DNA of 64,000 nucleotides, taken from contig JAEZSE010000046.1 in NCBI GenBank assembly GCA_023421955.1, positions 124,001 through 188,000 of the forward strand, written 5' to 3'. Numbering within the stretch: position 1 is the first letter of the stretch; every line of letters starts with the position of its first letter. Below, piece after piece: positions 17,018-25,890 of the stretch. The notes below the pieces were generated by a model. That model did not search any database. It was not told where the DNA came from and saw only the letters and a list, made by a program, of their open reading frames with translations. The stretch is from Bacillota bacterium. GTDB lineage: Bacteria > Bacillota > Clostridia > Christensenellales > UMGS416. A program made the position numbers and the translations under genes.

Positions 17018-18220
17018 ATGATTAAGAAACTGACTGCGCTCCTTCTGACCTTTTTGCTTGCGCTGGCCCCCGCGGGGGTGGCTTTGGCGGACACAGGGCC
17101 ATCCGACTCGTCTGACACAGCGAAAGAGGCTTCGGCACCGCCTGCCACCGATCCATTCAAGTTCGCATGTAAAGCGGCTCTTCTGATTGACGCAGACACC
17201 GGAAAAGTGCTCTATGAAAAAAACGCTGACACACAGCTCCCGGTTGCCAGTGTCACTAAGATCATGACACTGCTACTCACCTTCGAGGCACTGGATCAAG
17301 GCAAGATCAGCTTGGATGAGGAAATCATTGTAAGCAAACAGGCTGCTGGTATGGGGGGGTCACAGGCACTGCTAGATGCCAATGGGAAATACATAACGAG
17401 TGAACTGATCAAATCCATCATAGTGGCATCAGCAAACGATTCCAGCGTGGCGCTGGCTGAAACAGTAGCCGGTTCAGAGGACTTGTTTGTGGAGATGATG
17501 AACAGCCGTGCCGAGCAATTGGGCATGACGAATTCCCACTTTGAGAACTGTACAGGGTTGCCAGAGGCTGGCGCCCATACCACTGCCAGAGATGTGGCGA
17601 TTATGTCACAGGTGCTGATAAAGAACCCAATGTTCTTTCAGTATAGTAAGGTTTGGATGTTTGATATGCAGCATGGTGGTGGAAGGATTACGCAATTAAG
17701 CAACACCAACAAGCTCACACGGTTCTACGATGGATGCGACGGCATCAAGACCGGTAGCACAGATGAGGCCGGGTATTGCCTTTCTGCCACGGCCAAGCGC
17801 GGTGATAGCCGTTTCATCGCTGTAATTTTAGGCGCCAACACCAGCGCTGAACGAAATGACGCAGTGAGTAAAATGCTAGATTATGCGTTCGCTACCTACA
17901 AGAACGTAGCATTGTTCAACGAAGGCGACATTGTGCAGAACAATATCACCGTGTGGGGCGGGCAACTAAAGTCTCTAAATGCGGTGTCACCGCAAAAAAT
18001 CTCCGTGTTGGTGAAGAAGGGCGAAGAAAACAGGGTCAGTAAGCAGATCAGTATTTATGACCCAATCCAAGCGCCTGTTGAGCAAGGAGCGCAAATCGGT
18101 ACGGTAAAGGTCTATTTGGATGGTCAGGAGATCGCCGAATACCCATTGATTGCCGACAGAGATGTGCTGGAGGCTGGGTTCTGGACCAATTTTGTGAAAA
18201 TACTTGATTCGTTCAAATAG
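17018..18220 (+). CDS. D-alanyl-D-alanine carboxypeptidase (penicillin-binding protein)
   Basis: The 400-residue product is a DacA/DacF-type peptidoglycan carboxypeptidase of the S11 family, acting outside the membrane to remove the terminal D-Ala of stem peptides. A signal peptide (1-24, ending VALA-D) is followed by the penicillin-binding domain with SVTK at 78-81 (nucleophile Ser78), SAN at 138-140 and KTG at 244-246, and then a C-terminal beta domain and a hydrophobic end likely to anchor it. The start at ATG 17018 follows GGAGG by 10 bases; that site is inside a 14-bp hairpin. Which sporulation or vegetative role it has cannot be told from sequence. Confidence 0.92.
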   Translation: MIKKLTALLLTFLLALAPAGVALADTGPSDSSDTAKEASAPPATDPFKFACKAALLIDADTGKVLYEKNADTQLPVASVTKIMTLLLTFEALDQGKISLDEEIIVSKQAAGMGGSQALLDANGKYITSELIKSIIVASANDSSVALAETVAGSEDLFVEMMNSRAEQLGMTNSHFENCTGLPEAGAHTTARDVAIMSQVLIKNPMFFQYSKVWMFDMQHGGGRITQLSNTNKLTRFYDGCDGIKTGSTDEAGYCLSATAKRGDSRFIAVILGANTSAERNDAVSKMLDYAFATYKNVALFNEGDIVQNNITVWGGQLKSLNAVSPQKISVLVKKGEENRVSKQISIYDPIQAPVEQGAQIGTVKVYLDGQEIAEYPLIADRDVLEAGFWTNFVKILDSFK

Positions 18221-18230
18221 TGTTACAAGA

Positions 18231-18266
18231 CAGGGCCCCATCTTCTTTGCAGAAGATGGGGCCCTG
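18231..18266 (+). terminator. strong hairpin after the carboxypeptidase gene
   Basis: A perfect 16-bp inverted repeat (18231-18246 and 18251-18266, loop TTGC) lies 10 bases after the stop. It lacks a U-run (GTTATATTC follows), so it may stabilise the mRNA end or terminate inefficiently. Confidence 0.6.
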
Positions 18267-18335
18267 GTTATATTCACCCCTCTATACTCATATGCATTAC
18301 CAGTAATGCAGTATCAACAGCAAGGGGTGATCGCT

Positions 18336-18758
18336 TTGAAACCCAGAAGCAAGCTGAAGACGTTTTCGGAAAACATGTCCAACAGCTATGGCATGGCGTG
18401 GGATGTGGCTTTGGGCACCGGCGGGGCGCTGCTGGCGGCAGTGATCTATGTGGCGGTATTTGCGCTGTGCGTGAAGCTATTCCATGTCAGTGAAAACACG
18501 ATACCGATTGTCAACCAAGTATCCAAAGTGCTCTGCATCCTATTTGGTGCGTGGCTGTCGGTGAGAAGGCACCCGGTGAAGGGCTGGCTCAGGGGTGGTC
18601 TCTCCGGCTTGCTCTATATCCTGCTGGCATTTGTGGTGTTCTCAGCTATCGATGGAGATTGGTCTATCGGCTGGCCATTCCTGTCCGATGTGTTGATGGG
18701 TGCTGCAGTGGGCGCTATCGGCGGCATGCTTTTTGTCAACCTCAGGAAAAACAAATAG
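18336..18758 (+). CDS. TIGR04086 family membrane protein
   Basis: The product is a 140-residue membrane protein with four hydrophobic segments, fitting the small TIGR04086 family common in spore-forming Firmicutes; its function is unknown. The start is placed at TTG 18336 (MKPRSKLK...) because AAGGGG lies 8 bases before it; GTG 18327 and ATG 18306 are in frame but have poor ribosome sites. The stop codon lies within the left arm of the terminator hairpin. Confidence 0.65.
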   Translation: MKPRSKLKTFSENMSNSYGMAWDVALGTGGALLAAVIYVAVFALCVKLFHVSENTIPIVNQVSKVLCILFGAWLSVRRHPVKGWLRGGLSGLLYILLAFVVFSAIDGDWSIGWPFLSDVLMGAAVGAIGGMLFVNLRKNK

Positions 18759-18784
18759 GGCGTGCCATCAGCAAGCCCTATTTT
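18753..18784. terminator. bidirectional intrinsic terminator
   Basis: AAATAGGGC (18753-18761) pairs with GCCCTATTT (18775-18783) across a 13-base loop, between two convergent genes; T-rich ends are present on both strands. Confidence 0.65.
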
Positions 18785-18795
18785 GAGCGTAACGC

Positions 18796-19965
18796 TTAGA
18801 ATACCTGGGCGATCACGCACTTCAAATAATCAGTTTCCGGCGCGGCCAAAAGGTGGGGGTGATCCTTCGCCTGGCCGCGCGTTTCAATCACCCGGATAGT
18901 CTTGCCGGCATCCAGCGCTGCGGATCCCAGCATCTCCAGAAAGAGCGGTAGCGTCATGTGGTGCGAGCAGGAGCAAGTAATCAGATATCCGCCCGGCTTC
19001 AACAACTTCATTGCCCGCAAGTTGATGTCTTTATAGCCTCGCGCAGCGCTTTTGACTGCGTCCCTGTTTTTTGCAAAAGCGGGGGGATCGAGGATGATTG
19101 TATCATACTGTTCCTTATCCGCCTGCAGCGCGCGCAGGTGATCAAAAGCATTGGCAACCATAAAGCGGCAGCGGCTCTCAAAGCCATTGAGTTGGGCCAG
19201 GATGGTTGCCCGTTTCACGGCTTCCTCAGAAATGTCCACGCCGGTCACGGTCACCGCGCCGTAACGCGCTGCGTGCAGTGAAAAAGAACCAATGTGACAG
19301 AAGCAGTCCAGTACCTTGCCACCCTTCACGAAAGGTGCGATTGCTGCCCTGTTTTCCCGCTGGTCAAGGAAGTAGCCTGTTTTTTGACCATTTTGGATGT
19401 CCACGGCAAGCTTGATGCCATTTTCCTCAATCACAACCTGTGTCTCAAAATTGCCGCAGAGCACCCCTTTGTTTTGCTCAAGCCCTTCTAGGTCACGCAC
19501 TGGAACATCGTTTCGTTCATAGATGCCCTTTACGCCGGGTATTGCCATCAGCGCCTCTTGGACCATTGGCTTGAGCTTTTCCATGCCCAGCGACAGGGTC
19601 TGCATTACCAGCACGTCATGGAACTTGTCAACAATGAGCGCTGGCAAAAAGTCGCTCTCGGCATTGATCAGGCGGCAGGCGTGCAGCACACCGAGCCTCG
19701 CCCGAAGGTCAACAGCCTGCTTGACACGGGCTTCGATGAATGCGAAGTCGATAGGCTCATCCTTGCGGGTCAGCATTCTGAGCGAGATCTGAGACTTCGG
19801 GTTGTAATAGCCCCGGCCAAGAAAACGATTGCCCTCTGCATACACATCCACAACGTCTCCCGGCACAATATCCATGTCCGGATGAACGATATCGGAAGCG
19901 AACACCCATGGGTGCCCGCCTTCTATGCGATGTCTGCCTTTTTGATTTACAATCAGCTTGCCCAT
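18796..19965 (-). CDS. class I SAM-dependent rRNA methyltransferase (RlmI-like)
   Basis: This 389-residue protein has the RlmI/RlmK-type layout: an N-terminal PUA RNA-binding domain (residues 1-75), a linker domain, and a Rossmann methyltransferase domain with VLDCFCHIGSFSLHAA (SAM motif I), GVDISEEAV, and LDPPAFAKN as the catalytic motif, followed by SCSHHM. In E. coli RlmI makes 5-methylcytosine in 23S rRNA; whether this homologue has the same target is inferred. ATG 19965 is preferred, with AGG seven bases upstream; ATG 19977 lacks spacing. The gene is monocistronic and convergent to the TIGR04086 gene. Confidence 0.88.
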   Translation of the reverse strand: MGKLIVNQKGRHRIEGGHPWVFASDIVHPDMDIVPGDVVDVYAEGNRFLGRGYYNPKSQISLRMLTRKDEPIDFAFIEARVKQAVDLRARLGVLHACRLINAESDFLPALIVDKFHDVLVMQTLSLGMEKLKPMVQEALMAIPGVKGIYERNDVPVRDLEGLEQNKGVLCGNFETQVVIEENGIKLAVDIQNGQKTGYFLDQRENRAAIAPFVKGGKVLDCFCHIGSFSLHAARYGAVTVTGVDISEEAVKRATILAQLNGFESRCRFMVANAFDHLRALQADKEQYDTIILDPPAFAKNRDAVKSAARGYKDINLRAMKLLKPGGYLITCSCSHHMTLPLFLEMLGSAALDAGKTIRVIETRGQAKDHPHLLAAPETDYLKCVIAQVF

Positions 19966-20003
19966 TAGGCACCTCATCCTGTCTATATTGGCTTAGTATA
20001 TCA

Positions 20004-21380
20004 TCAATCATCCAGGAAAACGCCTTGCTCCTTTAAGGTTTTCCGCAAAAGACACACATCCAGTTCTCTGGGCTTAACACCTTGTTTTGCGCAAAGCGCT
20101 GCGGCCGTGCCCACCGCCTGGCCCTGTGCCATGCAAGACACCGTGTTGCGAGTGGACATATGTGCGTCCCAGGTGCTGGTGATCAGGCGGCCCGCCACCA
20201 ACAGCCCTTCGACGCCATTGGGGAGGAACGCCCGGTATGGGATGCCGTACCAACCGCCGTTGTTGATCATGATGCGAGGTGCGCAGTCATGGAAGCCATA
20301 GAGCATCACCTCGTCGTCAAACCGAGCGCAGTTCACGATTTCGTCCAGCGACATATCATGGCCACACTCAACCACCCTGGTATAGCGCACACCAGCGCTC
20401 ACCGGTGTCCAGTCCAGATAAGCGCGCTCAAATCCGGGGATATGCTCCTTGAGCATGCGGGCCATTGTGTGCACCTGCTTGCGCAGCTTGATGATTGCCT
20501 GGGAAAGTTCTTCCGTATTGGTCGCGTCCACGTTGGGAAGAGACGCGGAGTTGATATAATTATAGTTGCCTTCGTGCAGCGCCGCGCCAAGAGGGCCCCA
20601 CATGCCGGTTTTTTCCATATATTCTTTGAATAACTCGATCTTCTTTAAGTTGAACCCCAGCCTAATCACATCGTCGGTGTCGCTGCCCTTGTCGCTGTGG
20701 ATGATCTGCGTCACCATATCGTTGCTTTCAAGGAATTTCACCAACGCGGACATGTCCACGCCGGCCATGCCAAAGGGCATTCCTACTGCGGAAGTGGCGT
20801 GCTGCTTGATGAATTTTGCTCCTCCCTTGGCAGCCACATCGCCATCGCCAGTGGTGTCGATCACCGTATGGGCCAGGATGGCTTCGCGGCCCGATTTCCC
20901 TTCTATCACAACGCCTTTCAGTGTGTTGCCTTCGCATACCGCGTCCACAACCATCGTGTTGAGAAGCACGCGGACACCAGCTTCCTCCATCATGTCAAAG
21001 GCAAGACCCTTGAAGACCTCCCAATCAATCAGCGTAATGATGGAATCATAGCTGCCGCCCTTTTCCGCCTCCAGGTGACCCGGCGAGCCTCCGCAAGCCA
21101 CGAGCCTGTCCACAATTTCGCTGGGGATGCCCCTGACCACCTGCACTTTTTCAACACCGGGAAATGCCTTGTATAGATTAAAGAAGCTATGAAGCGGTCC
21201 GGCACCGTTAATCATTGTGCCACCCAAGAAACCATAACGATCCAGAAGTATTGTCCTTGCACCGTTCCGCGCAGCGGCGAGTGCAGCCACAATGCCGGCT
21301 GTTCCGCCACCGGCCACAACAACGTCGCATTCATAATTGACAGGTGTATGCAATGTTTCTGTGATAAAGCGTGTACCCAT
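20004..21380 (-). CDS. FAD-dependent oxidoreductase
   Basis: The 458-residue protein matches the FAD_oxidored (PF12831) type. The Rossmann dinucleotide motif DVVVAGGGTAGIVAALAAARNGA sits near residues 19-41 (GGGTAG core), followed by RYGFLGGT, a second FAD contact. TTGDGDVAAKGGA near 175 and a C-terminal VEGLLVAGRLITSTWDAH ... QGQAVGTAAALCAKQGV complete the fold. AAAGGTGG precedes the ATG. Members reduce or oxidise unknown small substrates; neighbours give no clue. No signal peptide is present. Confidence 0.85.
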   Translation of the reverse strand: MGTRFITETLHTPVNYECDVVVAGGGTAGIVAALAAARNGARTILLDRYGFLGGTMINGAGPLHSFFNLYKAFPGVEKVQVVRGIPSEIVDRLVACGGSPGHLEAEKGGSYDSIITLIDWEVFKGLAFDMMEEAGVRVLLNTMVVDAVCEGNTLKGVVIEGKSGREAILAHTVIDTTGDGDVAAKGGAKFIKQHATSAVGMPFGMAGVDMSALVKFLESNDMVTQIIHSDKGSDTDDVIRLGFNLKKIELFKEYMEKTGMWGPLGAALHEGNYNYINSASLPNVDATNTEELSQAIIKLRKQVHTMARMLKEHIPGFERAYLDWTPVSAGVRYTRVVECGHDMSLDEIVNCARFDDEVMLYGFHDCAPRIMINNGGWYGIPYRAFLPNGVEGLLVAGRLITSTWDAHMSTRNTVSCMAQGQAVGTAAALCAKQGVKPRELDVCLLRKTLKEQGVFLDD

Positions 21381-21531
21381 TTAGTATCCACCTTTCTTGG
21401 CTGTTGGTGATTGGCCAATGTAAGTATATTTCAACCGATCCGTGAACTCAAGGCAACCACCCAGTTTTATTGTAGGCAATGTGTACTATCCATCCATTGG
21501 CATTCATATGTATTGATAGGGTGATGATGAG

Positions 21532-22530
21532 ATGCCGGACTATTTCGCGCAGTACGATTGGCGCGGTGACATCATGAATATGCTGCCCAACCGGATTGCA
21601 CAGGCGGTTGCCGGCTTGGATAGGGCCTTGGCAGAACGGATGATTGAGTTTCGGCTCGGAGAAAACAGGCCGATGCTCGCATTGGACCAACGGCGGGATT
21701 ATTACATCGCCCCGAATGGCAGCGTCACACTCTCTCCGTCAGGGGCTCTTATGATGGAACCGGACGAATGCCGGGACTTCATGGACTATATCACAAAATT
21801 CTCCGCCTACGCTTTTGCAGACGAGCTAAAGAACGGCTTCCTGACGCTGAAGGGCGGCTACCGTGTGGGAATCGCAGGCAGGACGGTAGTGAATGGTGGA
21901 TTAATATCAGGTTTTGGCTGCTGCAGTTCATTCTGCATCCGCATTCCAAGGGAGGTGCGGGGTACGGCCTCTGATTTGAGTCACCGCATCCGAAACGGGG
22001 GCAGATTCTTCAACACCCTGATTGTCTCACCGCCGGGCATGGGGAAAACCACACTGCTTCGCGATCTTGCGCGCGTTCTTGGCACCGATAGCCCCTCACA
22101 GCCGGGTATGCGGATCGCTGTTATCGACGAACGCAGCGAGATTTCCGGGGGGCTTGGTGCACGGCGATTTGATGTGGGTTCAAAAACAGATGTTCTGGAC
22201 GGATGCCCGAAATCCCAGGGAATCATCCTTGCACTGAGGAGCCTGAACCCACAAGTAATCATGACGGATGAGATCGGCCGCCCGGAAGATTCCACGGCAC
22301 TGGAGGACGCGATGAATTGCGGTGTTGGCATCGTTGCCACAGCGCATGGAGGGGGGATGGAAGACATTCTCCGGAGGCCGGTGTTGCGCTCCATGGTGGA
22401 GAGCGGTTTGTTCCATCTCTATGTGGTAATGGATGGCTCAAAGGGGATTGGTGCCATTACTGAAATCGATTATGGGCTGAATCACGGCCTTGGTATTCAT
22501 TCTGCCAGGAAAGTGAGCCAGGAGCAATGA
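21532..22530 (+). CDS. spoIIIAA: stage III sporulation protein AA
   Basis: SpoIIIAA is the secretion-type ATPase of the SpoIIIA-SpoIIQ channel that links mother cell and forespore during engulfment. The 332-residue product has Walker A SPPGMGKTT near residue 166 and a Walker B region VIMTDEIGRPED near 242, and the family N-terminal part (EFRLGENRPM). It opens an eight-gene cluster in the usual order and overlaps spoIIIAB by four bases. A CATATGTA element 27 bases upstream could be part of a sigma-E promoter, but that is weak. Confidence 0.95.
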   Translation: MPDYFAQYDWRGDIMNMLPNRIAQAVAGLDRALAERMIEFRLGENRPMLALDQRRDYYIAPNGSVTLSPSGALMMEPDECRDFMDYITKFSAYAFADELKNGFLTLKGGYRVGIAGRTVVNGGLISGFGCCSSFCIRIPREVRGTASDLSHRIRNGGRFFNTLIVSPPGMGKTTLLRDLARVLGTDSPSQPGMRIAVIDERSEISGGLGARRFDVGSKTDVLDGCPKSQGIILALRSLNPQVIMTDEIGRPEDSTALEDAMNCGVGIVATAHGGGMEDILRRPVLRSMVESGLFHLYVVMDGSKGIGAITEIDYGLNHGLGIHSARKVSQEQ

Positions 22531-23060
22531 TTGTATTTCGGATCCTGATTGCCATTGTGCTTCTGGCGTTTAGTGTGCTGTTGGCGCGGATGAAGACACA
22601 GAAGCTTGAGCAGCGGTCCAAATCTCTTGGCGATTTCCTGAGCATGTCACGCCAGCTGGAAGGATTGATCCGCGTGAATGGCCGGACTATTCCCGACGCG
22701 TTGATGGATTGCTCTCGACGGAACACGGGAAATTGGATCGGAGCTTATGCGCAAACTCTATCAGAACTGTATCAAGGCAAACATCACTCCGGGAGCCTAT
22801 GGGGCGACGGATTGGAACTTACTGCAAAGCAGTGGGAAGAGGCAGCCGCGCTCACCGATGAGGACCGGCAAATCATCGTCTTGTTTGGTGACCAACTGGC
22901 ATCATCAGACATAAAGTCAATCGGTGAAAATTATACGTATCTATATAGCCGCATCGGTGAGACTTTGCAAACATCAGACAGAGACAAGGCTGTGAAGGGC
23001 AAGCTCTACAACACGGTGGGCATGCTGGCTGGGCTTGCTGCGGCGATCATCGTACTATAA
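22527..23060 (+). CDS. spoIIIAB: stage III sporulation protein AB
   Basis: SpoIIIAB is a membrane component of the SpoIIIA complex, structurally related to type II secretion GspF-like proteins. The 177-residue product has an N-terminal transmembrane helix, a soluble helical region with SKSLGDFL and DGLELTAKQWEEA, and a C-terminal helix (LAGLAAAIIVL). The ATGA overlap with spoIIIAA shows translational coupling. Length is normal (B. subtilis about 170). Confidence 0.92.
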   Translation: MIVFRILIAIVLLAFSVLLARMKTQKLEQRSKSLGDFLSMSRQLEGLIRVNGRTIPDALMDCSRRNTGNWIGAYAQTLSELYQGKHHSGSLWGDGLELTAKQWEEAAALTDEDRQIIVLFGDQLASSDIKSIGENYTYLYSRIGETLQTSDRDKAVKGKLYNTVGMLAGLAAAIIVL

Positions 23061-23073
23061 CGGAGGGATGCAA

Positions 23074-23271
23074 ATGAGTATTGACATCGTATTCAAGATT
23101 GCGGCGGTAGGGATTCTGGTAACCATCCTCAATCAAGTGCTTGCCCGGTCCGGCAGGGAGGAAATGGCGATGATGACCACTCTAGCCGGTCTGGTTATTG
23201 TTCTGTTTATGGTTATCGACATGATCTCCGATCTGTTCCAGAATGTGCGGAACGTCTTTCAATTCCAATGA
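23074..23271 (+). CDS. spoIIIAC: stage III sporulation protein AC
   Basis: SpoIIIAC is a tiny two-helix membrane protein of the SpoIIIA complex. From ATG 23074 (MSIDIVFKIAAVG) it has 65 residues, the normal size; GGAGGG lies 6 bases upstream, which excludes ATG 23068. The sequence GILVTILNQVLARSGREEMAMM is typical; the REE/AMM segment lies between the two helices. Confidence 0.93.
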   Translation: MSIDIVFKIAAVGILVTILNQVLARSGREEMAMMTTLAGLVIVLFMVIDMISDLFQNVRNVFQFQ

Positions 23272-23286
23272 GGAAAGGGGAAGGCA

Positions 23287-23670
23287 ATGGACATTCTGCG
23301 AATAGGGGCATTGGGCATTGTCGCGGCAGTGCTCTCATTGGTGATCCGGCAATACCGGCCCGAGTTGGCGATGCAAATCGCGCTGGCCCTTGGCGTTGTT
23401 GTGTTTCTTTTCTTGTCCGCACAGTTGAGTGGTATCTCATCTGTGGTGCAGAATTTATTCGCTCAGGCCAATATCAAAAGCGAGTACTTCATGACGATCT
23501 TGAAAGCTACAGGCATCGCCTTTATTACGGAATTTGCCACCGCCGCTTGCAAAGACGCCGGAGAAATCTCCATCGCCCAGAAGGTGGAGATCGGAGGCAA
23601 GGTGCTCATCGTCTTTCTCGCCATACCAATGCTCATGGCGCTTCTCAACCAGCTCATGCAGCTCATGTGA
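23287..23670 (+). CDS. spoIIIAD: stage III sporulation protein AD
   Basis: SpoIIIAD is a polytopic membrane protein of the SpoIIIA complex. The 127-residue product shows four hydrophobic segments and the conserved ITEFATAACKDAGE stretch near residue 80. Length matches the family. It starts 15 bases after spoIIIAC and its stop overlaps the GTG start of spoIIIAE. Confidence 0.93.
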   Translation: MDILRIGALGIVAAVLSLVIRQYRPELAMQIALALGVVVFLFLSAQLSGISSVVQNLFAQANIKSEYFMTILKATGIAFITEFATAACKDAGEISIAQKVEIGGKVLIVFLAIPMLMALLNQLMQLM

Positions 23671-24851
23671 TTTGTGGCGCGCTGCTTGTGGCTGTTCTTT
23701 GGTTTCTCATGGGTGGCGGTCATGCCATAGCCATGGATCCCCCCTCTGGAGATGAGTTTCAAAAGCAGATCGATCAGACTCTTCAGGATATCATTGAGGA
23801 TCTGGACATGAGCAGCCTTCAGGGGATGCTCGACGGCATGAGCGATGTACCACAGGAAATGAGCCAGGTCAAGCAGCTCATCCAGAAGATTTCGTCTGGT
23901 CAGTTTCAATACATGGGTGCCGATATCATGACGTTTCTCGTGGAAAGCGTGAAGCGACCGATTGCAAACGGGATATTTTTGTTTTCTGAATTACTACTGT
24001 TGATGATCATTTCCGGGCTGTTGGCGCAATTGATGAAATCATTTGCCACAGACGGTGCTGCCAAAATCGCCAACCTGATTGTTTATTCAGCCGCCGCAAT
24101 CCTCATCATTGGTGCTCTGACATCAGCGATCAAGGCCACAAGCGCCGCAATTGACAGCCTTTTGAATGTTTCTCAGAGCATATTCCCGGTGCTGTCGATG
24201 ATGCTGGCCTCCACAGGCGGGTTTGCTTCTACGGCTGTTTTGCAACCCGCGTGGTCCATTGTCCTGGAGACCACCTCCTGGCTCACCAGAGAAGTATTAA
24301 TCCCGGCGGCGCTGTATGGCGGTGTTCTTGTTGTCGTTGGGAACCTCACTGAGAAGAACCTTCTATCGGAGTTGGGTGGTTTGATCCGCAGCGGCAGTAT
24401 CTGGATCGCCGGTGCTGTCATGACGGTGTTCGTTGCCATAGCATCAATTCAAGGGAATGCAGCTGTATCCTATGACGGCATCTCATTCCGCGCGGCCAAA
24501 TACGCAGTGGACAGTATGGTGCCCTATCTTGGTGGCATGTTCTCTGATATGGCAGACACGTTTGTAGGATGTTCATTGCTGGTGCGCAATGCCGTGGGCA
24601 TGGCAGGATTGCTGGTGATGGTGGTTGCGATTCTGGAGCCGGTGCTTTCAGCGCTGGCTGTCTATTTCGCGTTCAAACTTGCTGGCGCTCTGGCCGGCTC
24701 ATTGGAAAGCAAACAAATGGCTGCCGTGATGGGTGAGTCCAGCAAGGTCGTCATGCTCTTGTTGATCATCATGCTGATGAGCTTTGCCATGTTGTTTTTT
24801 ATGGTTACGATGACAATCAACGCCGGGAACTCCATCCTGGCCATGAGGTAG
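23667..24851 (+). CDS. spoIIIAE: stage III sporulation protein AE
   Basis: SpoIIIAE is the largest membrane protein of the SpoIIIA channel. The start is GTG 23667, which overlaps the spoIIIAD stop (GTGA); the reading frame is open further upstream but that part is only a shadow of spoIIIAD. From GTG 23667 the product has 394 residues, matching the family (B. subtilis about 400), with a signal-peptide-like N-terminus ending HAIA, a soluble helical region about 30-90, and about seven transmembrane helices. The four-base overlap is the strongest evidence for the start. Confidence 0.93.
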   Translation: MICGALLVAVLWFLMGGGHAIAMDPPSGDEFQKQIDQTLQDIIEDLDMSSLQGMLDGMSDVPQEMSQVKQLIQKISSGQFQYMGADIMTFLVESVKRPIANGIFLFSELLLLMIISGLLAQLMKSFATDGAAKIANLIVYSAAAILIIGALTSAIKATSAAIDSLLNVSQSIFPVLSMMLASTGGFASTAVLQPAWSIVLETTSWLTREVLIPAALYGGVLVVVGNLTEKNLLSELGGLIRSGSIWIAGAVMTVFVAIASIQGNAAVSYDGISFRAAKYAVDSMVPYLGGMFSDMADTFVGCSLLVRNAVGMAGLLVMVVAILEPVLSALAVYFAFKLAGALAGSLESKQMAAVMGESSKVVMLLLIIMLMSFAMLFFMVTMTINAGNSILAMR

Positions 24852-24855
24852 TGAG

Positions 24856-25161
24856 ATGGCAGCGTTGATTTCGGCAATTTGCGGCGCACTGGTGATATTG
24901 GCATTTTGCCAGATTATCATTGAGGCAATTCTGCCTGAAGGCGGCACCAAGAGGTATGTTCTGTTCATTACAGGCCTTGTTGCTGTTGTAGTGATTGTAT
25001 CCGCTTTCACGATGAAGGGCCCGGATATTTTGAAAACGGTTTATACAAAAACAGCTGAGATGAATCATATCGCAGAAAATGGTGACAACCCCAGCAATGC
25101 ATCAGTACAGGCAAACCCCTATCAGCAATATATCGAGAAATTAATCGATACATACCGCTGA
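24856..25161 (+). CDS. spoIIIAF: stage III sporulation protein AF, short form
   Basis: SpoIIIAF normally has two N-terminal transmembrane helices and a soluble ring-building-type domain (B. subtilis about 200 residues). Here the product has 101 residues: both helices are present (ISAICGALVILAFCQIIIEAILP starts the first; PEGGTKRYVLF is the conserved loop) and a short tail ending QQYIEKLIDTYR. The soluble domain is missing, and the next 144 bases before spoIIIAG carry no continuation in any frame that I could recognise. It starts five bases after spoIIIAE. Call made by position and loop motif. Confidence 0.85.
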   Translation: MAALISAICGALVILAFCQIIIEAILPEGGTKRYVLFITGLVAVVVIVSAFTMKGPDILKTVYTKTAEMNHIAENGDNPSNASVQANPYQQYIEKLIDTYR

Positions 25162-25245
25162 TATTGGGACGCTCTGCGTTGTGGATGGCATACTGCGCAT
25201 TTTTGCGTCATATGTTTGTATGCAAGGTCGGATATCAACATACAG

Positions 25246-25275
25246 GTATATCGTGTGTCTGGCCGAGCATATGTT
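25246..25275 (+). promoter_or_regulatory. possible sigma-E type promoter before spoIIIAG
   Basis: GTATATC (25246-25252), 15 bases, then CATATGTT (25268-25275) partly fits the sigma-E consensus of B. subtilis. A similar TACTATC-N14-CATATGTA lies at 21484-21512 before spoIIIAA. Both are moderate matches only. Confidence 0.3.
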
Positions 25276-25305
25276 TATAGCAAGGGTATAGCAGTGAGGA
25301 GCGCA

Positions 25306-25890
25306 ATGGAAAGCAACCTGATATCAAAAATCGTCAAATTCGTGAAGAAGGATAACAACCTTCAGCTTACCATTGTGGCAATCGCCGTTGTCGCATTGAT
25401 CGTATTTCTCGTTACCACAACCTTGGATAATGGCACTCAACCGCAGGAGGCCGATAACACAAGCTCTCGAGACATCCAAAGCGACAATGGCGAAAGTCTG
25501 GAATCACGTTTGGAAAGAATCCTGTCCAGCGTGGATGGCGCCGGGACAGTCAAAGTGCTTGTGACGTACGAATCGGGCCCCGAAATTGTGCCGGCATTGA
25601 AGTCGGATACTCAGAGTAATACATCTGACAGCTCCGGCTCTGGCCAGCGCACAACATCAACCACTGAAAACAACGAGCCGGTTGTGGTGCAAGGAAAGAA
25701 TGGCACCGAGCCGCTGGTGTTGGTGGAAAAAGAACCGGTGATACTGGGAGTTCTGGTTGTTGCGGAAGGTGCGTCTGATCTGGATGTGCGCTTGACACTG
25801 GCAGGGGCTGTACAGGTTGCCCTGCAGATTGCGCCCGCCCGGATCGAGGTGCTTCCGATGAACATAACCAATCTTGAGGAGGGAAACTAA
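25306..25890 (+). CDS. spoIIIAG: stage III sporulation protein AG
   Basis: SpoIIIAG forms the large ring of the SpoIIIA channel in the intermembrane space. From ATG 25306 (GAGGAGCG upstream) the 194-residue product has one transmembrane helix near 25-47, a Ser/Thr/Asp-rich linker, and the ring-building domain with LERILSSVDGAGTVKVLVTYESG and a later VILGVLVVAEGASDLDVRLTLAGAVQ (conserved VLVVAEGA). A longer in-frame start at 25216 is unlikely. spoIIIAH starts directly after its stop. Confidence 0.92.
   Translation: MESNLISKIVKFVKKDNNLQLTIVAIAVVALIVFLVTTTLDNGTQPQEADNTSSRDIQSDNGESLESRLERILSSVDGAGTVKVLVTYESGPEIVPALKSDTQSNTSDSSGSGQRTTSTTENNEPVVVQGKNGTEPLVLVEKEPVILGVLVVAEGASDLDVRLTLAGAVQVALQIAPARIEVLPMNITNLEEGN

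Noticed and set aside
23268..23666. N-terminal extension of the spoIIIAE frame
   Set aside because: The frame is open but covers spoIIIAD, which has clear family sequence; the GTG at 23667 gives the family length and a GTGA overlap.
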